Positions 18,501 to 27,191 of a stretch of DNA of 64,000 bases are shown one piece after another (positions within the stretch are counted from its first letter, which is position 1; each line of letters opens with the position of its first letter). The notes under the pieces are model-generated. The model ran no database searches. It saw only the letters and a list, made by a program, of their open reading frames with translations, and was not told the origin of the DNA. A program made the translations under genes and the position numbers. Location of the stretch: positions 248,001-312,000 of the forward strand of contig NZ_AUAX01000003.1 in assembly GCF_000428945.1 (NCBI RefSeq), in the 5' to 3' direction. The DNA is from Hamadaea tsunoensis DSM 44101 (GTDB lineage: Bacteria > Actinomycetota > Actinomycetes > Mycobacteriales > Micromonosporaceae).

Positions 18501-21500
18501 GCCGGTACGCGGGATCGGCATGCTCGGCCCAGCTCTGGTACGCGTCCATCCACTCGTTCGGCTGGCCCGCGAACGGCGCCGCGTACACGAAGTGGGTGAC
18601 CCGGTCGGGCAGGCCGGCGGCCGTGGTCAGCACCGAGTCGACCGTGCCGAAGTCGTTGAGCACGAACGAGGTCGCCTTCGTGACGTCCGGGTTAGCGTTC
18701 CCCTTCTCCACCCACGCCGCCGTCAGCCGGCCGAGCGCGTCGAACTCCCGATCGGTGGTACGCGTGACCGCGGCCGGCTGGTTCGCGGCGACGGCCGACG
18801 TCGTGGCCTGGTGGGTGGCGAGCGAGACCAGCCAGTCCCCCACGCGGTTGTCGTAGTCGGTGTGCACGGTCGTCGTGTCGCCGGCCGCCACCGCGGTGAC
18901 GCTGTCGGTCAGGTTCCCGAAGTCGTCGTAGGTGAACGTCCGGTCCGTACGCTTCGGCGCGTGGGCCGGTTCGACGATGCCGCTCACGTGCTCCGTGGCG
19001 GTCGCCGGGCCGAGCGGGCCCCACGTCATGGTGGCGTTCTGCTCCCATTCGAGCTCGGCGCTCGTCTTCGGGAACACCGCGTACGTGGTCGAGCCGTTGA
19101 GGTGGCGCAGCTCGTAGGTGCTGCTCGTTCGGGTGATCCGGGCGTTGACCGTGGCGGGCTTGCGGCCCGGCCAGCTGCCGGCCAGGATCGGCACGGCCGT
19201 CGTCACGCTGAGCGGGCGCTCCACGGACGGGTAGTACTGACCGTCCACACGCGACTTGTGCAGCTGGAAGTTGTAGGTCGTCTCGGCCGGCCGCTGCGGA
19301 TCCCAGACCCGCATGGTGCCGAACCCGAGGAACCCGCGGCCCCGCGAGTCGAACGCCGGGTCCTCGTACGCGTACTGCAGCGTGTAGCCGTCCGCCGTGT
19401 TCGCGGGGTCCAGCAGGTGCCGGCGGTCGACGACCTGGCGTACGACCGTCTGCCCACCGCGTACGCAGCGCACGGGATAGGTGCACGTGTAGTTGGCGAG
19501 CTTCTCGGGGTGGTCGGACCAGGAGTTGCTGTAGGTGACCGTCTCGGCCGCCCAGTTCGTGTCCTCGTCGGTCACCTTGACGAGCGTGTCCGGGTAGGAC
19601 GGATTCTGCGTCAGCAGCAGCTGGTGCCCGCCGCTCACCCGCACCACGTCGGTACGCCCGTCGCCGGTGAAGTCCCCGGCCAGCGAGAGCGACCGGCCGG
19701 CGTTCGGGTCGACCGTGCCGCCGTCGGCCGCCAGGTTCGCCCCGCCGAAGGTGCCGTCCCCGTTGGAGATCAGCACGGTCGTGGCGTTGTTCGTGAAGAC
19801 GACCAGATCCGCGCGGCCGTCGCCGTTGAGGTCCGCGGGGCGCAGGTCGGCGTACTCGTCGTGGAAGATGTTCGGCGTGTGGGAGTCCACGACCAGGCCC
19901 GCGCCGGTGTTCCAGAGCAGGGCGGCCGAGCGGTCCCAGGTGTTCGTGTTCGGGTCGAGGTGGTTGGGCACCAGCAGGTAGTCGTCCAGCCCGTCACTGT
20001 TGAAGTCCGCGTTGACGACCCGGTAGTGACTGATCTGCGGGAGCGCCTTCGCGTACACGACACTGCCGATCTTGTCCGACTCCGGGTGCCCGACGGGCAG
20101 CCCGCCCGAGTCCAGGTGCAGGACCCACGGGTCATAGCTGCAACCCACCGCGGAATAGGACTGGCCCACCACGTCCGCCCGGCCGTCGCCGTCGGCGTCC
20201 GTCACCCGTGGCGCCGGGCAGGTCCCGTTGCCGTTCGCCGGGCCGTCCGCGTAGTTCGAGGGCATCGGAGCGTCGAAACCGTTGCCGTTGTTGAGGCGTA
20301 CCGAGTAGTACTTCAGGCCGCCGGCCACGACGTCGTCGGTGATGTAGTCGGCCAGGCCGTCGCCGTTGAGGTCGGCGAAGACCGTGTTGGCCGAGGCGCT
20401 GATCGCGATCCCGGTGTCCACGAACTTCTGCGAGGCGTCCCAGTCGAACAGCTTCGCCTGGTCCGTGGGGAACTGCGCGGCCATGCTGATCGCGCCGGTG
20501 CCCCGGCGGTCCATCGCGCGGCTCGTCATCAGGTTGACGTTGGCCGGCCAGCCCACGGAGGCGGCGGTCACCGAGGTCTCGTCGGCGAGTGGGGTCACCG
20601 CGCCCGTGGCCGCATCGGTCTTGCCGCGCCGGGCCAGGATCGGGCTGTTCGCGTCCGTGGTCCCACCGGGTGTCCACAGCAGATCGTCGGTGCCGTCGCC
20701 GTCGAGGTCCAGCACCTGGCCCAGCGGCGGGCGGGTCTGCCCGGTCTGGAACCCCGGGAGTACGCCGAGATCCGTCTGCGTGAACGACGGCACCTGCGCG
20801 GCCGGCTGCTGCCACGTGAACTGCTTGGCCCGCAGGCAGCCGCCGAGCTGGCCGCACTTGGCGACCGAGGTCAGGAGGCTGCGACCCGACGGGCTGGTCG
20901 TGTACTGGAGGGTGTAGTACCAGACGGCCGAGGTGACGGCCGGGTTCGGCGCCGACATCGTGACCGTCTTCAGCCGCTTCGTCGAGGCGTAGCGCACGCC
21001 GTTCGCGTACCGGAACGAACTGTCCGGCCGCGCCTCGTACGCGAAGTCCACCGCGCGTACGCCGGCCAGCGGGGTGCCGCCGACGTGCTCGGTGTAGACG
21101 ATCTTCTTCGGCAGGATCTCCAGTCCGTAGTTCCCGGCCGTGACGTCCCACTGGTACGACAGCTGGTTGCCGGAGCGGTCGCGGTCGGTGGCGAGCAGCC
21201 AGGCGACGCGTACGGCGGCGGTCTGCTGGTCGCCCGTGGTGGGGCCGGGATCCCAGCCGACACCCGAGGTCACCCGGGTCGCCGTCTGCGGCAGGTAGGT
21301 GCGGATGCGGCCGTCCTTCGTGCGTACCTCGAAGGAATCGGGGCCGGACGCGGCCGTGGCCGCCGTGGCGGTGGCCGTGATCCGGGCGAACGAGTCCTGC
21401 TCGGTGCGGTACTCGGCGAAGGTCTGCGGCGGGTCGCCCGGGATCGGGCCGAGCTGGGCCAGTTCCTGGCCGTCGAGGCAGAAGCGGTCGGTCGAGTCGT

Positions 21501-21924
21501 ACTTGACCCCGGCTACGACGCCGTCCGTGGACAACCTGTGTCCACAGCGGACGATCTGCGATCCGGCGCCGCTCAGCGACCAGCCGACACCGGCGGTGCC
21601 GTTGCCGCTCCCGCTGTCGTAGTTCAGGCTCAGCGCCGGCTGCACACCCGCGCGGCCCGCCGGAACGTCCAGCGGGATCGTGTACACGAACGAGCCGCTG
21701 GGGGTCACGTCCCAGGAGCCCGGCAGGTAACCGACATGGCCGACGGCGGCCTGGATCGGCGTACCCGGGACGGTCATCGCCTCCGGCAGCGCGGGCGCGC
21801 CGTTCGGCAGGGGTGAGGCGAGGGCCGGCCCGGCGAGGCCGGCGGTGGTCGTGGACAGCGCCAGGCTCAGCGCGAGGAGGTGAATCAGCGAGCGCTTCCG
21901 GTACGCCCGCGGCGTGGTACGCAT
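15547..21924 (-). CDS. giant secreted SpvB/VCBS/RHS (YD-repeat) protein
   Basis: 2125 aa. A Sec signal peptide (about 1-37) precedes an SpvB/TcaB-like N-terminal region (SGSFVYTIPLDVPAGRAGVQ, LNYDSGSGNG). FG-GAP/VCBS calcium repeats follow (about 390-800; DLDGDGTDDLLW, DLNGDGLADYIT, DADGDGRADVV, DFNSDGLDDYLL). A long series of YD repeats (about 1000-1780) with YDxxGR units ends in the RHS core signature (DDLRLIDLGGRVYDP, SADPLHLPAADPYAYVHNSPLSFTDPSG, to about 1850). The variable tail of about 275 aa has an EFAEAGEAYEEGG helix, a Pro/Ala linker, a hydrophobic segment (VAGLLALAAGVPL) and a terminal coiled coil. No nuclease, deaminase or other toxin motif was recognised, and no candidate immunity gene lies downstream (the next gene is convergent). 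Confidence 0.93.
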   Translation of the reverse strand: MRTTPRAYRKRSLIHLLALSLALSTTTAGLAGPALASPLPNGAPALPEAMTVPGTPIQAAVGHVGYLPGSWDVTPSGSFVYTIPLDVPAGRAGVQPALSLNYDSGSGNGTAGVGWSLSGAGSQIVRCGHRLSTDGVVAGVKYDSTDRFCLDGQELAQLGPIPGDPPQTFAEYRTEQDSFARITATATAATAASGPDSFEVRTKDGRIRTYLPQTATRVTSGVGWDPGPTTGDQQTAAVRVAWLLATDRDRSGNQLSYQWDVTAGNYGLEILPKKIVYTEHVGGTPLAGVRAVDFAYEARPDSSFRYANGVRYASTKRLKTVTMSAPNPAVTSAVWYYTLQYTTSPSGRSLLTSVAKCGQLGGCLRAKQFTWQQPAAQVPSFTQTDLGVLPGFQTGQTRPPLGQVLDLDGDGTDDLLWTPGGTTDANSPILARRGKTDAATGAVTPLADETSVTAASVGWPANVNLMTSRAMDRRGTGAISMAAQFPTDQAKLFDWDASQKFVDTGIAISASANTVFADLNGDGLADYITDDVVAGGLKYYSVRLNNGNGFDAPMPSNYADGPANGNGTCPAPRVTDADGDGRADVVGQSYSAVGCSYDPWVLHLDSGGLPVGHPESDKIGSVVYAKALPQISHYRVVNADFNSDGLDDYLLVPNHLDPNTNTWDRSAALLWNTGAGLVVDSHTPNIFHDEYADLRPADLNGDGRADLVVFTNNATTVLISNGDGTFGGANLAADGGTVDPNAGRSLSLAGDFTGDGRTDVVRVSGGHQLLLTQNPSYPDTLVKVTDEDTNWAAETVTYSNSWSDHPEKLANYTCTYPVRCVRGGQTVVRQVVDRRHLLDPANTADGYTLQYAYEDPAFDSRGRGFLGFGTMRVWDPQRPAETTYNFQLHKSRVDGQYYPSVERPLSVTTAVPILAGSWPGRKPATVNARITRTSSTYELRHLNGSTTYAVFPKTSAELEWEQNATMTWGPLGPATATEHVSGIVEPAHAPKRTDRTFTYDDFGNLTDSVTAVAAGDTTTVHTDYDNRVGDWLVSLATHQATTSAVAANQPAAVTRTTDREFDALGRLTAAWVEKGNANPDVTKATSFVLNDFGTVDSVLTTAAGLPDRVTHFVYAAPFAGQPNEWMDAYQSWAEHADPAYRPASWQVVYPAYGVVVASEDVNGVQATATFDALGRTVHTTADGQDPTTVTYADRPDTAGGTNGTVTSGQIGAAPLMPRIVSSTADALGRTIASGQTAFNGQTATTTSRYDALGRLASRTVPAPGGTTAFGYDSLDRLVAQSQPDGSIAKNTYTMFTEKALSPAGAQTDTTFDVNGRLTASTIGGATTTYQYGPFGLLWTAIDAQGHQTAHAYDVEGRQVQVDDPDTGRTTDTYYGTGDLRQQTAVATGSTIAFGYDDLGRSVSRTDADGTATFTYDTAAHGVGKLAAAMSADGILTGYRYDTNGRAVGTDYTDTTTGAAYHVDQAYGANNRLASTAYPAVPGRSRFTVGYGYTQFGATSSVSDVTTGQPRSLWTVLSRTPNSALQSATLGAANLTMAYDSPSGRLHEISVGGPGGPVQDLTYAYQADGLVTGRTDSVTGRTESFGYDAAGQLTSWQLNNDTTGYAYDPVGDLTSITKNGTVTETRTYGNFNGGQPHTLTTITTAGGTSAKSYYDGEGRQTQGDGRTTTFTARDLPKSVTVGGVTTTFAYDAFGARVKQTSPTASTFTIPGLYEHRVTGGSTTDVFFVQGTDGPVGQVVYAGSTTTTEYAVHDALGSVTATLDGAGAVAERLYYEPFGARTQADGTPLATAGGDVRRGFAGDDHADDLRLIDLGGRVYDPAQHAFLSADPLHLPAADPYAYVHNSPLSFTDPSGFTECDAACLWWNSYVQDSFNEFAEAGEAYEEGGAHGLADHEKTLLQHAEKEYAQHVLTDERLKLEELKAQAAKADSTGTSSGDKPAPNTPAPDAATQAQTQASPAPAAGGDIPAAFGTWDAAAIVAGLLALAAGVPLPTLLDAAAAGQDISQLTAQCQSDPASCQSTVQAAATKPAAAAAPVADPNDEVVKSFEKLAQSAQDHIGEVQARIDQDTQALQQAYANYDGTQHAAFEVEMAASSLDWDRQRLANAQHDYDAMVIYVERAKHRFAE

Positions 21925-21939
21925 GACGGTTCCCTTTCG

Positions 21940-21967
21940 CAGCGACGGGCCGGGTTGCCCGTCGCTG
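21940..21967 (-). promoter_or_regulatory. hairpin in the 5' leader of the RHS gene
   Basis: A 10-bp perfect stem (21940-21949 with 21958-21967) with an 8-nt loop lies 15 nt upstream of the RHS start codon on the minus strand, just before the AAGGGAAC ribosome-binding stretch. It could modulate translation or mRNA stability. Whether it is regulatory is inference. Confidence 0.45.
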
Positions 21968-22069
21968 GAACGGTGTCATCCGTCGATACCCCGGGGCCTG
22001 AGCAAGCGCTACTCAAACTCCCGCCCGCCCATTGCTCACCCGCCTCACGATCCCGCTGAGCTCGCCCTC

Positions 22070-22148
22070 ATGATCCCGTTTGGATCAGGGAAATCACCCG
22101 AATCTTGGGCCATGATTCGGGTGAAAAACCTGATCCAAACGGGATCAT
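22070..22148. repeat. long palindromic intergenic element, copy B
   Basis: The outer stem is 20 bp and perfect (22070-22089 with 22129-22148). The inner stem tcacccgaatcttgg/ccatgattcgggtga has one mismatch. Relative to copy A the outer stem changes CGCTTGG to CGTTTGG on one side and CCAAGCG to CCAAACG on the other, a compensated pair. It lies 28 bp after the nuoN stop and about 145 bp upstream of the RHS start, so it could end the nuo transcript. The remainder of 21968-22069 shows no gene. Confidence 0.9.
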
Positions 22149-22176
22149 GGAGCAGGCGCGGCGCGAGGAGGGCGGC

Positions 22177-23583
22177 TCAGGGGCGGGCGAGGGAGAAGAT
22201 CACCTGGGGGGCGAAGCCGGCCACGACCGCCGCGAGCGTCAGCACACCCAGCACGACCGAGCCGAGCACCGCGCGCGGCGCCGCCGCCGTCCCGCTCCGG
22301 TACAACGGCAGGAGCGCCCGCAGGTACACCGCGAGCCCGACCACGGCCGCGACCGCCACGACCGCCACCATCGCCCACGCCCGCGCATCCACCAGCGCAC
22401 GCAGGACGAACACCTTCGCGAACAGGCCCGCCAGCGCGGGCGGCAGCCCGGCCAGACCCACCACGGCGAACGCCAGCGCCGCCGAACGCAGCGGCGCCGA
22501 GCGGCCGATGCCCGCGTACTCGGCGAGGTCGCCGCCGTCGGCCCCGGCCGGCCGCAGGCTGATCACTCCGGCGAAGGCCCCGAGCTCCACGATCAGATAG
22601 ATCACCGTGTACGCGACCGTCGCCGTCACCAGGTCCGCCGGTGCGGCGTGGCCGAGGGCGGCCAGCGGGGCGAGCAGGAATCCGGCCTGCGCGATCGAGG
22701 ACCAGGCCAGCAGCCGGACCATCCGCCGCTGCCGCAGCGCGACCAGGCTTCCGGCCAGCAAGGTCAGCCCGGCCAGTACGCCGAGCGCCGGACCGGTCAC
22801 GTGGTACCAGGCCGGCCCCGCGCCCACGACGACGTACAGCAGCGCGAAGATGCCGCCGAGCTTCGAAGCCGTCGACAGGTACGCGGCCACCGGCAGCGGC
22901 GCACCGTCGTAGGTGGACGGTGCCCAGGCGTGGGCCGGCACGACCGCGACCTTGAACGCCAGACCGGCGATCAGCAGCACCAGGCCGGCCCCGGCGAGCG
23001 GCCGCGCCGGACCGGAGACGTCGAGGGCCGTCGTGAGGGCGCTGAGGCGTACCTCGCCGGTGGCGGCGTAGACGAGGGCGGCGCCGAGCAGGGTCACGGC
23101 GGTCGCGATCACGCTGGTCAGCAGGAACGTCACCGACGCCTGGGCCGACTCGACGGACTTGCGCCGCAGCCCGACCAGCACGTAGAGCGGCAGGGTCAGC
23201 GTCTCCAGCGCCACGATCAGGGCGATCAGGTCACGGGCGCCGCCGAGCGCCACGCCGCCGGTCATGGAGGCGGTGAGCAGGAACGCGTACTCCCCGGCCG
23301 GGATCTCGCCGAGGCGCAGGGTGGGCACGGAGAGCAGCAGGACCACGGCGGTGATCACGGCCATGGCCACGGCGACCAGGGTCGCGGGCCGGTCGAAGAC
23401 CCAGGAGCAGGCGGTGTCGTCGCAGAACGCTTTGCCGCGCCGGGTCAACGCGGCCCCGACGGCGGTCGCGGCCGCGCCGAGGACCCCCGCGCCGACGGTG
23501 ACCGCCACTCGGGCGAACACCAGGTCGCAGAGGAAGACCAGGACGGCCGTACCCGCGGCCAGGTAGACCGGCAGCAGGCTCAC
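22177..23583 (-). CDS. nuoN: NADH-quinone oxidoreductase subunit N
   Basis: 468 aa antiporter-like membrane subunit of complex I with about 14 hydrophobic helices. Recognisable motifs are LIALIVALETLTLPLYVLVGLRR (with the conserved TM5 glutamate), LAFKVAVVPAHAWAPSTYDGAPLPVAAYLSTASKLGG (Lys and His/Trp of the proton channel) and LLAWSSIAQAGFLLAP. The GTG at 23583 is chosen because earlier in-frame GTGs would overlap nuoM; it gives VSLLPVYL as the N-terminus. It is the last gene of nuoI-J-K-L-M-N, starting 11 bp after nuoM, and is followed by palindrome copy B. Confidence 0.95.
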   Translation of the reverse strand: MSLLPVYLAAGTAVLVFLCDLVFARVAVTVGAGVLGAAATAVGAALTRRGKAFCDDTACSWVFDRPATLVAVAMAVITAVVLLLSVPTLRLGEIPAGEYAFLLTASMTGGVALGGARDLIALIVALETLTLPLYVLVGLRRKSVESAQASVTFLLTSVIATAVTLLGAALVYAATGEVRLSALTTALDVSGPARPLAGAGLVLLIAGLAFKVAVVPAHAWAPSTYDGAPLPVAAYLSTASKLGGIFALLYVVVGAGPAWYHVTGPALGVLAGLTLLAGSLVALRQRRMVRLLAWSSIAQAGFLLAPLAALGHAAPADLVTATVAYTVIYLIVELGAFAGVISLRPAGADGGDLAEYAGIGRSAPLRSAALAFAVVGLAGLPPALAGLFAKVFVLRALVDARAWAMVAVVAVAAVVGLAVYLRALLPLYRSGTAAAPRAVLGSVVLGVLTLAAVVAGFAPQVIFSLARP

Positions 23584-23594
23584 CGCGTCACCCC

Positions 23595-25079
23595 TCACCG
23601 GGTCACCGCCTCGATCTCGTCGGCCTGCAGGGAGTGTGCGGCGACCTCGCTGACCAGCGCGGGGACCACGCCGAGCAGGAGGGCGAGCAGGACGAGCGGC
23701 GCCCAGGCCCAGCGCTCGGCCCGGCTGACCGCCGCGATGCCGGTGACGGCGGATGTGGCCGGACCGTGCGCGACCCGCCGCAGCAGCCGCAGCAGGTACG
23801 CGGCCGTCAGCGCCCCGCCGACCGCGGCGATCGCGCCGAGGGCGATCCAGCCGTGTCCCAGCTGGACGGAGGCCACCACGGCGAACGCCTCGCCCCAGAA
23901 GCCGGCCAGGCCGGGCAGGCCGAGGCTGGCCAGGGCGGCGAAGCCGAGCACGCCGGCCATCGCCGGGGAACTCTCGCGCAGCCCGCCGAGGTCGTCGAGC
24001 CAGCCCGTGTGCGTACGGTCCTTGATCGCCCCGGCCAGGAAGAACAGCAGTCCGGTGATCACGCCGTGCGCGACGTTGCCCAGCAGCGCGGCCTGCACCC
24101 CGGTCGAGTGGGCGAGCCCGCCGCTCGTGGCGCCCGCGGCGATCCCGAGCAGCACGAAACCCATGTGCCCCACGCTCGAGTACGCGATCAGCCGCTTCAG
24201 CTCGCTCTGCGCCAGGCAGACCAGCGAGCCGATGATGATCGCGGCGACGGCCAGCACGCCGAGGACGGGGGCCACCGCCCTCGCGCCCTCGGGCAGGACG
24301 CCGAGCCCGACCCGGATCAGCCCGTAGGTGCCCATCTTCAGCAGGACGCCGGCGAGGATCACGCTGCCGACCGTCGGCGCCTCGGTATGCGCGTCGGGCA
24401 GCCAGGTGTGCAGCGGCCACAGCGGAGCCTTCACCGCGAAGGCGACGGCGACGACCGCGAAGAGGGCGATCTGCGTACCGCGGGTGAGGGTGGGGTGCTG
24501 GGTCAGGGTCACGATGTCGAACGAGCCGGCCCGCAGGCCGATCCCGAGGACGCCGATCAGCAGCAGCACCGAGCCGGACAGGGTGTACAGCGCGAACTTG
24601 CGGGCCGCCCGCTGCCGGTCCGGGCCGCCCCAGCCGGCGATCACCGCGTACATGGGCAGCAGGACGACCTCGAACGCGATGAAGAAGACGATCAGGTCCA
24701 GGCCGGTGAACACGCCCATCAGGCCGACCTCGATGGCCAGCAGCAGCGCGCTCAACCTCGCGGTGTCCGGCCCTTCGCCGGCCGGGCGCCACAGCGTGTA
24801 CGCGCAGCACAGCAGCGTCAGCAGCGCGGTCAGCACGACCAGCGGGTACGAGACGCCGTCCACCCCGAGATGGAAGCGGATCCCGAGATCGGGCAGCCAC
24901 GCCGCGTCGACCTCATGCCACATCCCCGCGCCCCGGTCGAAGGCCAGCGGAACGACGGCCGCCAGGGTCAAGGCGGCCGCGACGGTGGCGGCGATCCGGC
25001 CGGCCCGGCCGCCCAGGACGAATCCGGCGACGGCGCCGAGCAGCGGCACGACGAGAAGTCCGATCAACAGCGCGCTCAT
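23595..25079 (-). CDS. nuoM: NADH-quinone oxidoreductase subunit M
   Basis: 494 aa, about 14 transmembrane helices. Motifs typical of NuoM are DGVSYPLVVLTALLTLLC, FIAFEVVLLPMYAVIAGWGG (essential TM5 Glu), VKAPLWPLHTWLPDAHTEAPTVGSVILAGVLLKMGTYGLIR (channel Lys and His) and KRLIAYSSVGHMGFVLLGI. It is a proton-translocating antiporter-like subunit in the membrane arm. The start overlaps the nuoL stop by 4 bp (ATGA). Confidence 0.97.
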   Translation of the reverse strand: MSALLIGLLVVPLLGAVAGFVLGGRAGRIAATVAAALTLAAVVPLAFDRGAGMWHEVDAAWLPDLGIRFHLGVDGVSYPLVVLTALLTLLCCAYTLWRPAGEGPDTARLSALLLAIEVGLMGVFTGLDLIVFFIAFEVVLLPMYAVIAGWGGPDRQRAARKFALYTLSGSVLLLIGVLGIGLRAGSFDIVTLTQHPTLTRGTQIALFAVVAVAFAVKAPLWPLHTWLPDAHTEAPTVGSVILAGVLLKMGTYGLIRVGLGVLPEGARAVAPVLGVLAVAAIIIGSLVCLAQSELKRLIAYSSVGHMGFVLLGIAAGATSGGLAHSTGVQAALLGNVAHGVITGLLFFLAGAIKDRTHTGWLDDLGGLRESSPAMAGVLGFAALASLGLPGLAGFWGEAFAVVASVQLGHGWIALGAIAAVGGALTAAYLLRLLRRVAHGPATSAVTGIAAVSRAERWAWAPLVLLALLLGVVPALVSEVAAHSLQADEIEAVTR

Positions 25080-26872
25080 CGGAGGAGTCCGTTCAGGGCG
25101 AAGACGAGGACGGACACGGCCGCCAGCATGAGCACCCCGGCCAGCGCCCGCGGCAGGCCCGCCCGGTGCCAGCGGGCGAGCCCGGTGCCGGCGGCGAGCG
25201 TACCGGCGCCGATCCCGGTGACGATGCCGTCCACTCCGGACTCGTCGGCGAACCGCGTGACCCGGGCGAGCAGTTGCACCGGGCGGACGACGAGGACGTC
25301 CTGCACGGCGTCGAGACCGAAGGCGCCCGCGACGAACGGCCGGACGCCGCCGAGGACGGTCGCCGGGTCACCCGTACGCTTCCAGCTCCACCACGAGGCC
25401 GCGATGCCGAGCGCGACGAGCAGGATCGGCAGCAGCGCGACCGGGTCCAGCTCGGTCAGATGATGATTCACCAGGTACGCCCCGAACCCCAGTCCGGCCG
25501 CCGGAACGGCCAGCACGATGACCGGCGCCTGCATCGTCCAGCCCGGGGTGTGCACGTGATCGTTGTATCCGGGACCGAAGAAGACCTTGAGCCAGAGGCG
25601 CGTCGCGTACCAGGCGGTGACGAACGTGCCGACCAGGCCGGCCAGGTAGACGAGCAGCGCCGTGCCGCCGGACCCGTGCTGCGCCGCGCCGAGGATGGCC
25701 TCCTTGCTCCAGAACCCGGCGAGCGGGGGAACCCCGGCGAGCGCCGCGAGCCCGATCGTCATGCACCAGAACGTCACCGGCAGTACGCCGCGCAGCCCGC
25801 CCATCCGCGACATGAGGTTCGTGCCGACGGCGTGGATGACGCAGCCCGCCGCGAGGAACAGCAGCGCCTTGAAGGCGGCGTGGGTGAGCAGGTGGAAGAG
25901 CGCCGCGTCGGGCGCTCCGACGGCGAGCGCGCCGGTCATGTAGCCGAGCTGGCTGACCGTCGACCAGGCGAGGACCCGCTTGATGTCGTCCTGCGCGGTG
26001 GCCGCGAAGGCGCCGAGCAGCAGCGTGATCGCGGCCATGACGCCGAGCACGGTCAGCACCGCGGGCGCGGCCAGGAACACCGGGTAAAGCCGGAAGACCA
26101 CGTAGACACCGGCCGCCACCATCGTCGCGGCGTGGATCAACGCGGAGATCGGCGTCGGGCCGGCCATCGCGTCCGGCAACCAGGTGTGCAGCGGGAACTG
26201 CGCGCTCTTGCCGGCGACCCCGGCGAGCAGCAGCAGGGCGGCCGCGAGGACGACGCCGGAACTCATCCGCGGCAGCGCCGCGAAGACGTCGCCGATCCGG
26301 AAGCTGCCCGCCTGCACGCCGAGCAGCGCGATCCCGAGCAGGAATCCCACATCGCCGGTACGCGTCACCAGGAACGCCTTCACCGCCGCGGCGGGCGCCT
26401 CGGGAAGACGGCGATCGTGCGCGATGAGCAGGTACGAGCAGGCGCCCATCACCTCCCAGCCGAGGAGCACCAGGATCAGGTCCTCGCCGACGACCACGGC
26501 CAGCATCGCCGCGGTGAACAGGCTGATCTGGGCGGCGTACGGGCCGTAGCGGTCGTCGCCCGCGAGATAGCCGATCGAGTAGACCTGGACGGCCAGCGCC
26601 ACGATCGTGACGGCCAGTCCGACATACAGCGCCCGGGAGTCGACGGCGACCGCGTACGTGACCTGGAAGTCGCCGATCCGGACCCAGTTCAGGGCCTTCT
26701 CGACCGGATCGCCGTCGACGAGCAGCAGAACGACGAAGAGCAGCGCGACCGCCGCACCCGCGACCCCGAGGGCCGCTCCGAGCAGGCGGTTGCCCCGCGG
26801 CGTCAGCAGGCCGACGAGCCCGGCGACCGCCGGAACCACCGGCAGCAGCAGAGCGAGCAGGTCAGACGTCAT
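25076..26872 (-). CDS. nuoL: NADH-quinone oxidoreductase subunit L
   Basis: 598 aa, the distal antiporter-like subunit. Motifs are VGEDLILVLLGWEVMGACSYLLI, GKSAQFPLHTWLPDAMAGPTPISALIHAATMVAAGVYVV, DDIKRVLAWSTVSQLGYM and LFHLLTHAAFKALLFLAAGCVIH, then a C-terminal extension forming the lateral helix. It is shorter than some family members, but all core helices appear present. It overlaps nuoK by 11 bp upstream and nuoM by 4 bp downstream. Confidence 0.97.
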   Translation of the reverse strand: MTSDLLALLLPVVPAVAGLVGLLTPRGNRLLGAALGVAGAAVALLFVVLLLVDGDPVEKALNWVRIGDFQVTYAVAVDSRALYVGLAVTIVALAVQVYSIGYLAGDDRYGPYAAQISLFTAAMLAVVVGEDLILVLLGWEVMGACSYLLIAHDRRLPEAPAAAVKAFLVTRTGDVGFLLGIALLGVQAGSFRIGDVFAALPRMSSGVVLAAALLLLAGVAGKSAQFPLHTWLPDAMAGPTPISALIHAATMVAAGVYVVFRLYPVFLAAPAVLTVLGVMAAITLLLGAFAATAQDDIKRVLAWSTVSQLGYMTGALAVGAPDAALFHLLTHAAFKALLFLAAGCVIHAVGTNLMSRMGGLRGVLPVTFWCMTIGLAALAGVPPLAGFWSKEAILGAAQHGSGGTALLVYLAGLVGTFVTAWYATRLWLKVFFGPGYNDHVHTPGWTMQAPVIVLAVPAAGLGFGAYLVNHHLTELDPVALLPILLVALGIAASWWSWKRTGDPATVLGGVRPFVAGAFGLDAVQDVLVVRPVQLLARVTRFADESGVDGIVTGIGAGTLAAGTGLARWHRAGLPRALAGVLMLAAVSVLVFALNGLLR

Positions 26873-27191
26873 GGGTCGCCTCCGGCTGATGCTCGTCCAG
26901 CGGGACCTCGTCGACGTTGATCCGCGCCTTCAACCGGAACAGCTGCAACACGACCGCCAGGCCCACGCCGATCTCGGCGGCCGCGAGCACGATCACGAAG
27001 AGCACGAAGATCTGCCCGGTCGGTGCCGTCTTCGGCAGGGTCGCGTCGGCCGTGATGAAGATCAGGTTGACGGCGTTGAGCAGCAGCTCGACCGACATCA
27101 GCAGCAGGATCGCATTCCGCCGCCGCAGTACGCCGATCACGCCGAGGCCGAACAGGACGCTGGCGACGGCGTACGGGATGAAGGGGTGCAT
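26862..27191 (-). CDS. nuoK: NADH-quinone oxidoreductase subunit K
   Basis: 109 aa with three hydrophobic helices. RRNAILLLMSVELLLNAVNLIFI carries the conserved glutamate of TM2, and FVLFVIVLAAAEIGVGLAVVLQLFR the second conserved glutamate in TM3; both belong to the proton path. Start ATG at 27191, directly adjacent to the nuoJ stop. It overlaps nuoL by 11 bp, so the block is tightly coupled. Confidence 0.97.
   Translation of the reverse strand: MHPFIPYAVASVLFGLGVIGVLRRRNAILLLMSVELLLNAVNLIFITADATLPKTAPTGQIFVLFVIVLAAAEIGVGLAVVLQLFRLKARINVDEVPLDEHQPEATHDV

Noticed and set aside
18085-21816. 1243-codon open frame antisense to the RHS gene
   Set aside because: It mirrors the sense gene, has Arg/Gly/Val-biased meaningless composition and no domain; a GC-skew shadow.
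22177-24900. nuoN extended upstream to 24900
   Set aside because: The extra 439 residues overlap nuoM in another frame and lack membrane-protein character; NuoN begins at the GTG 23583.
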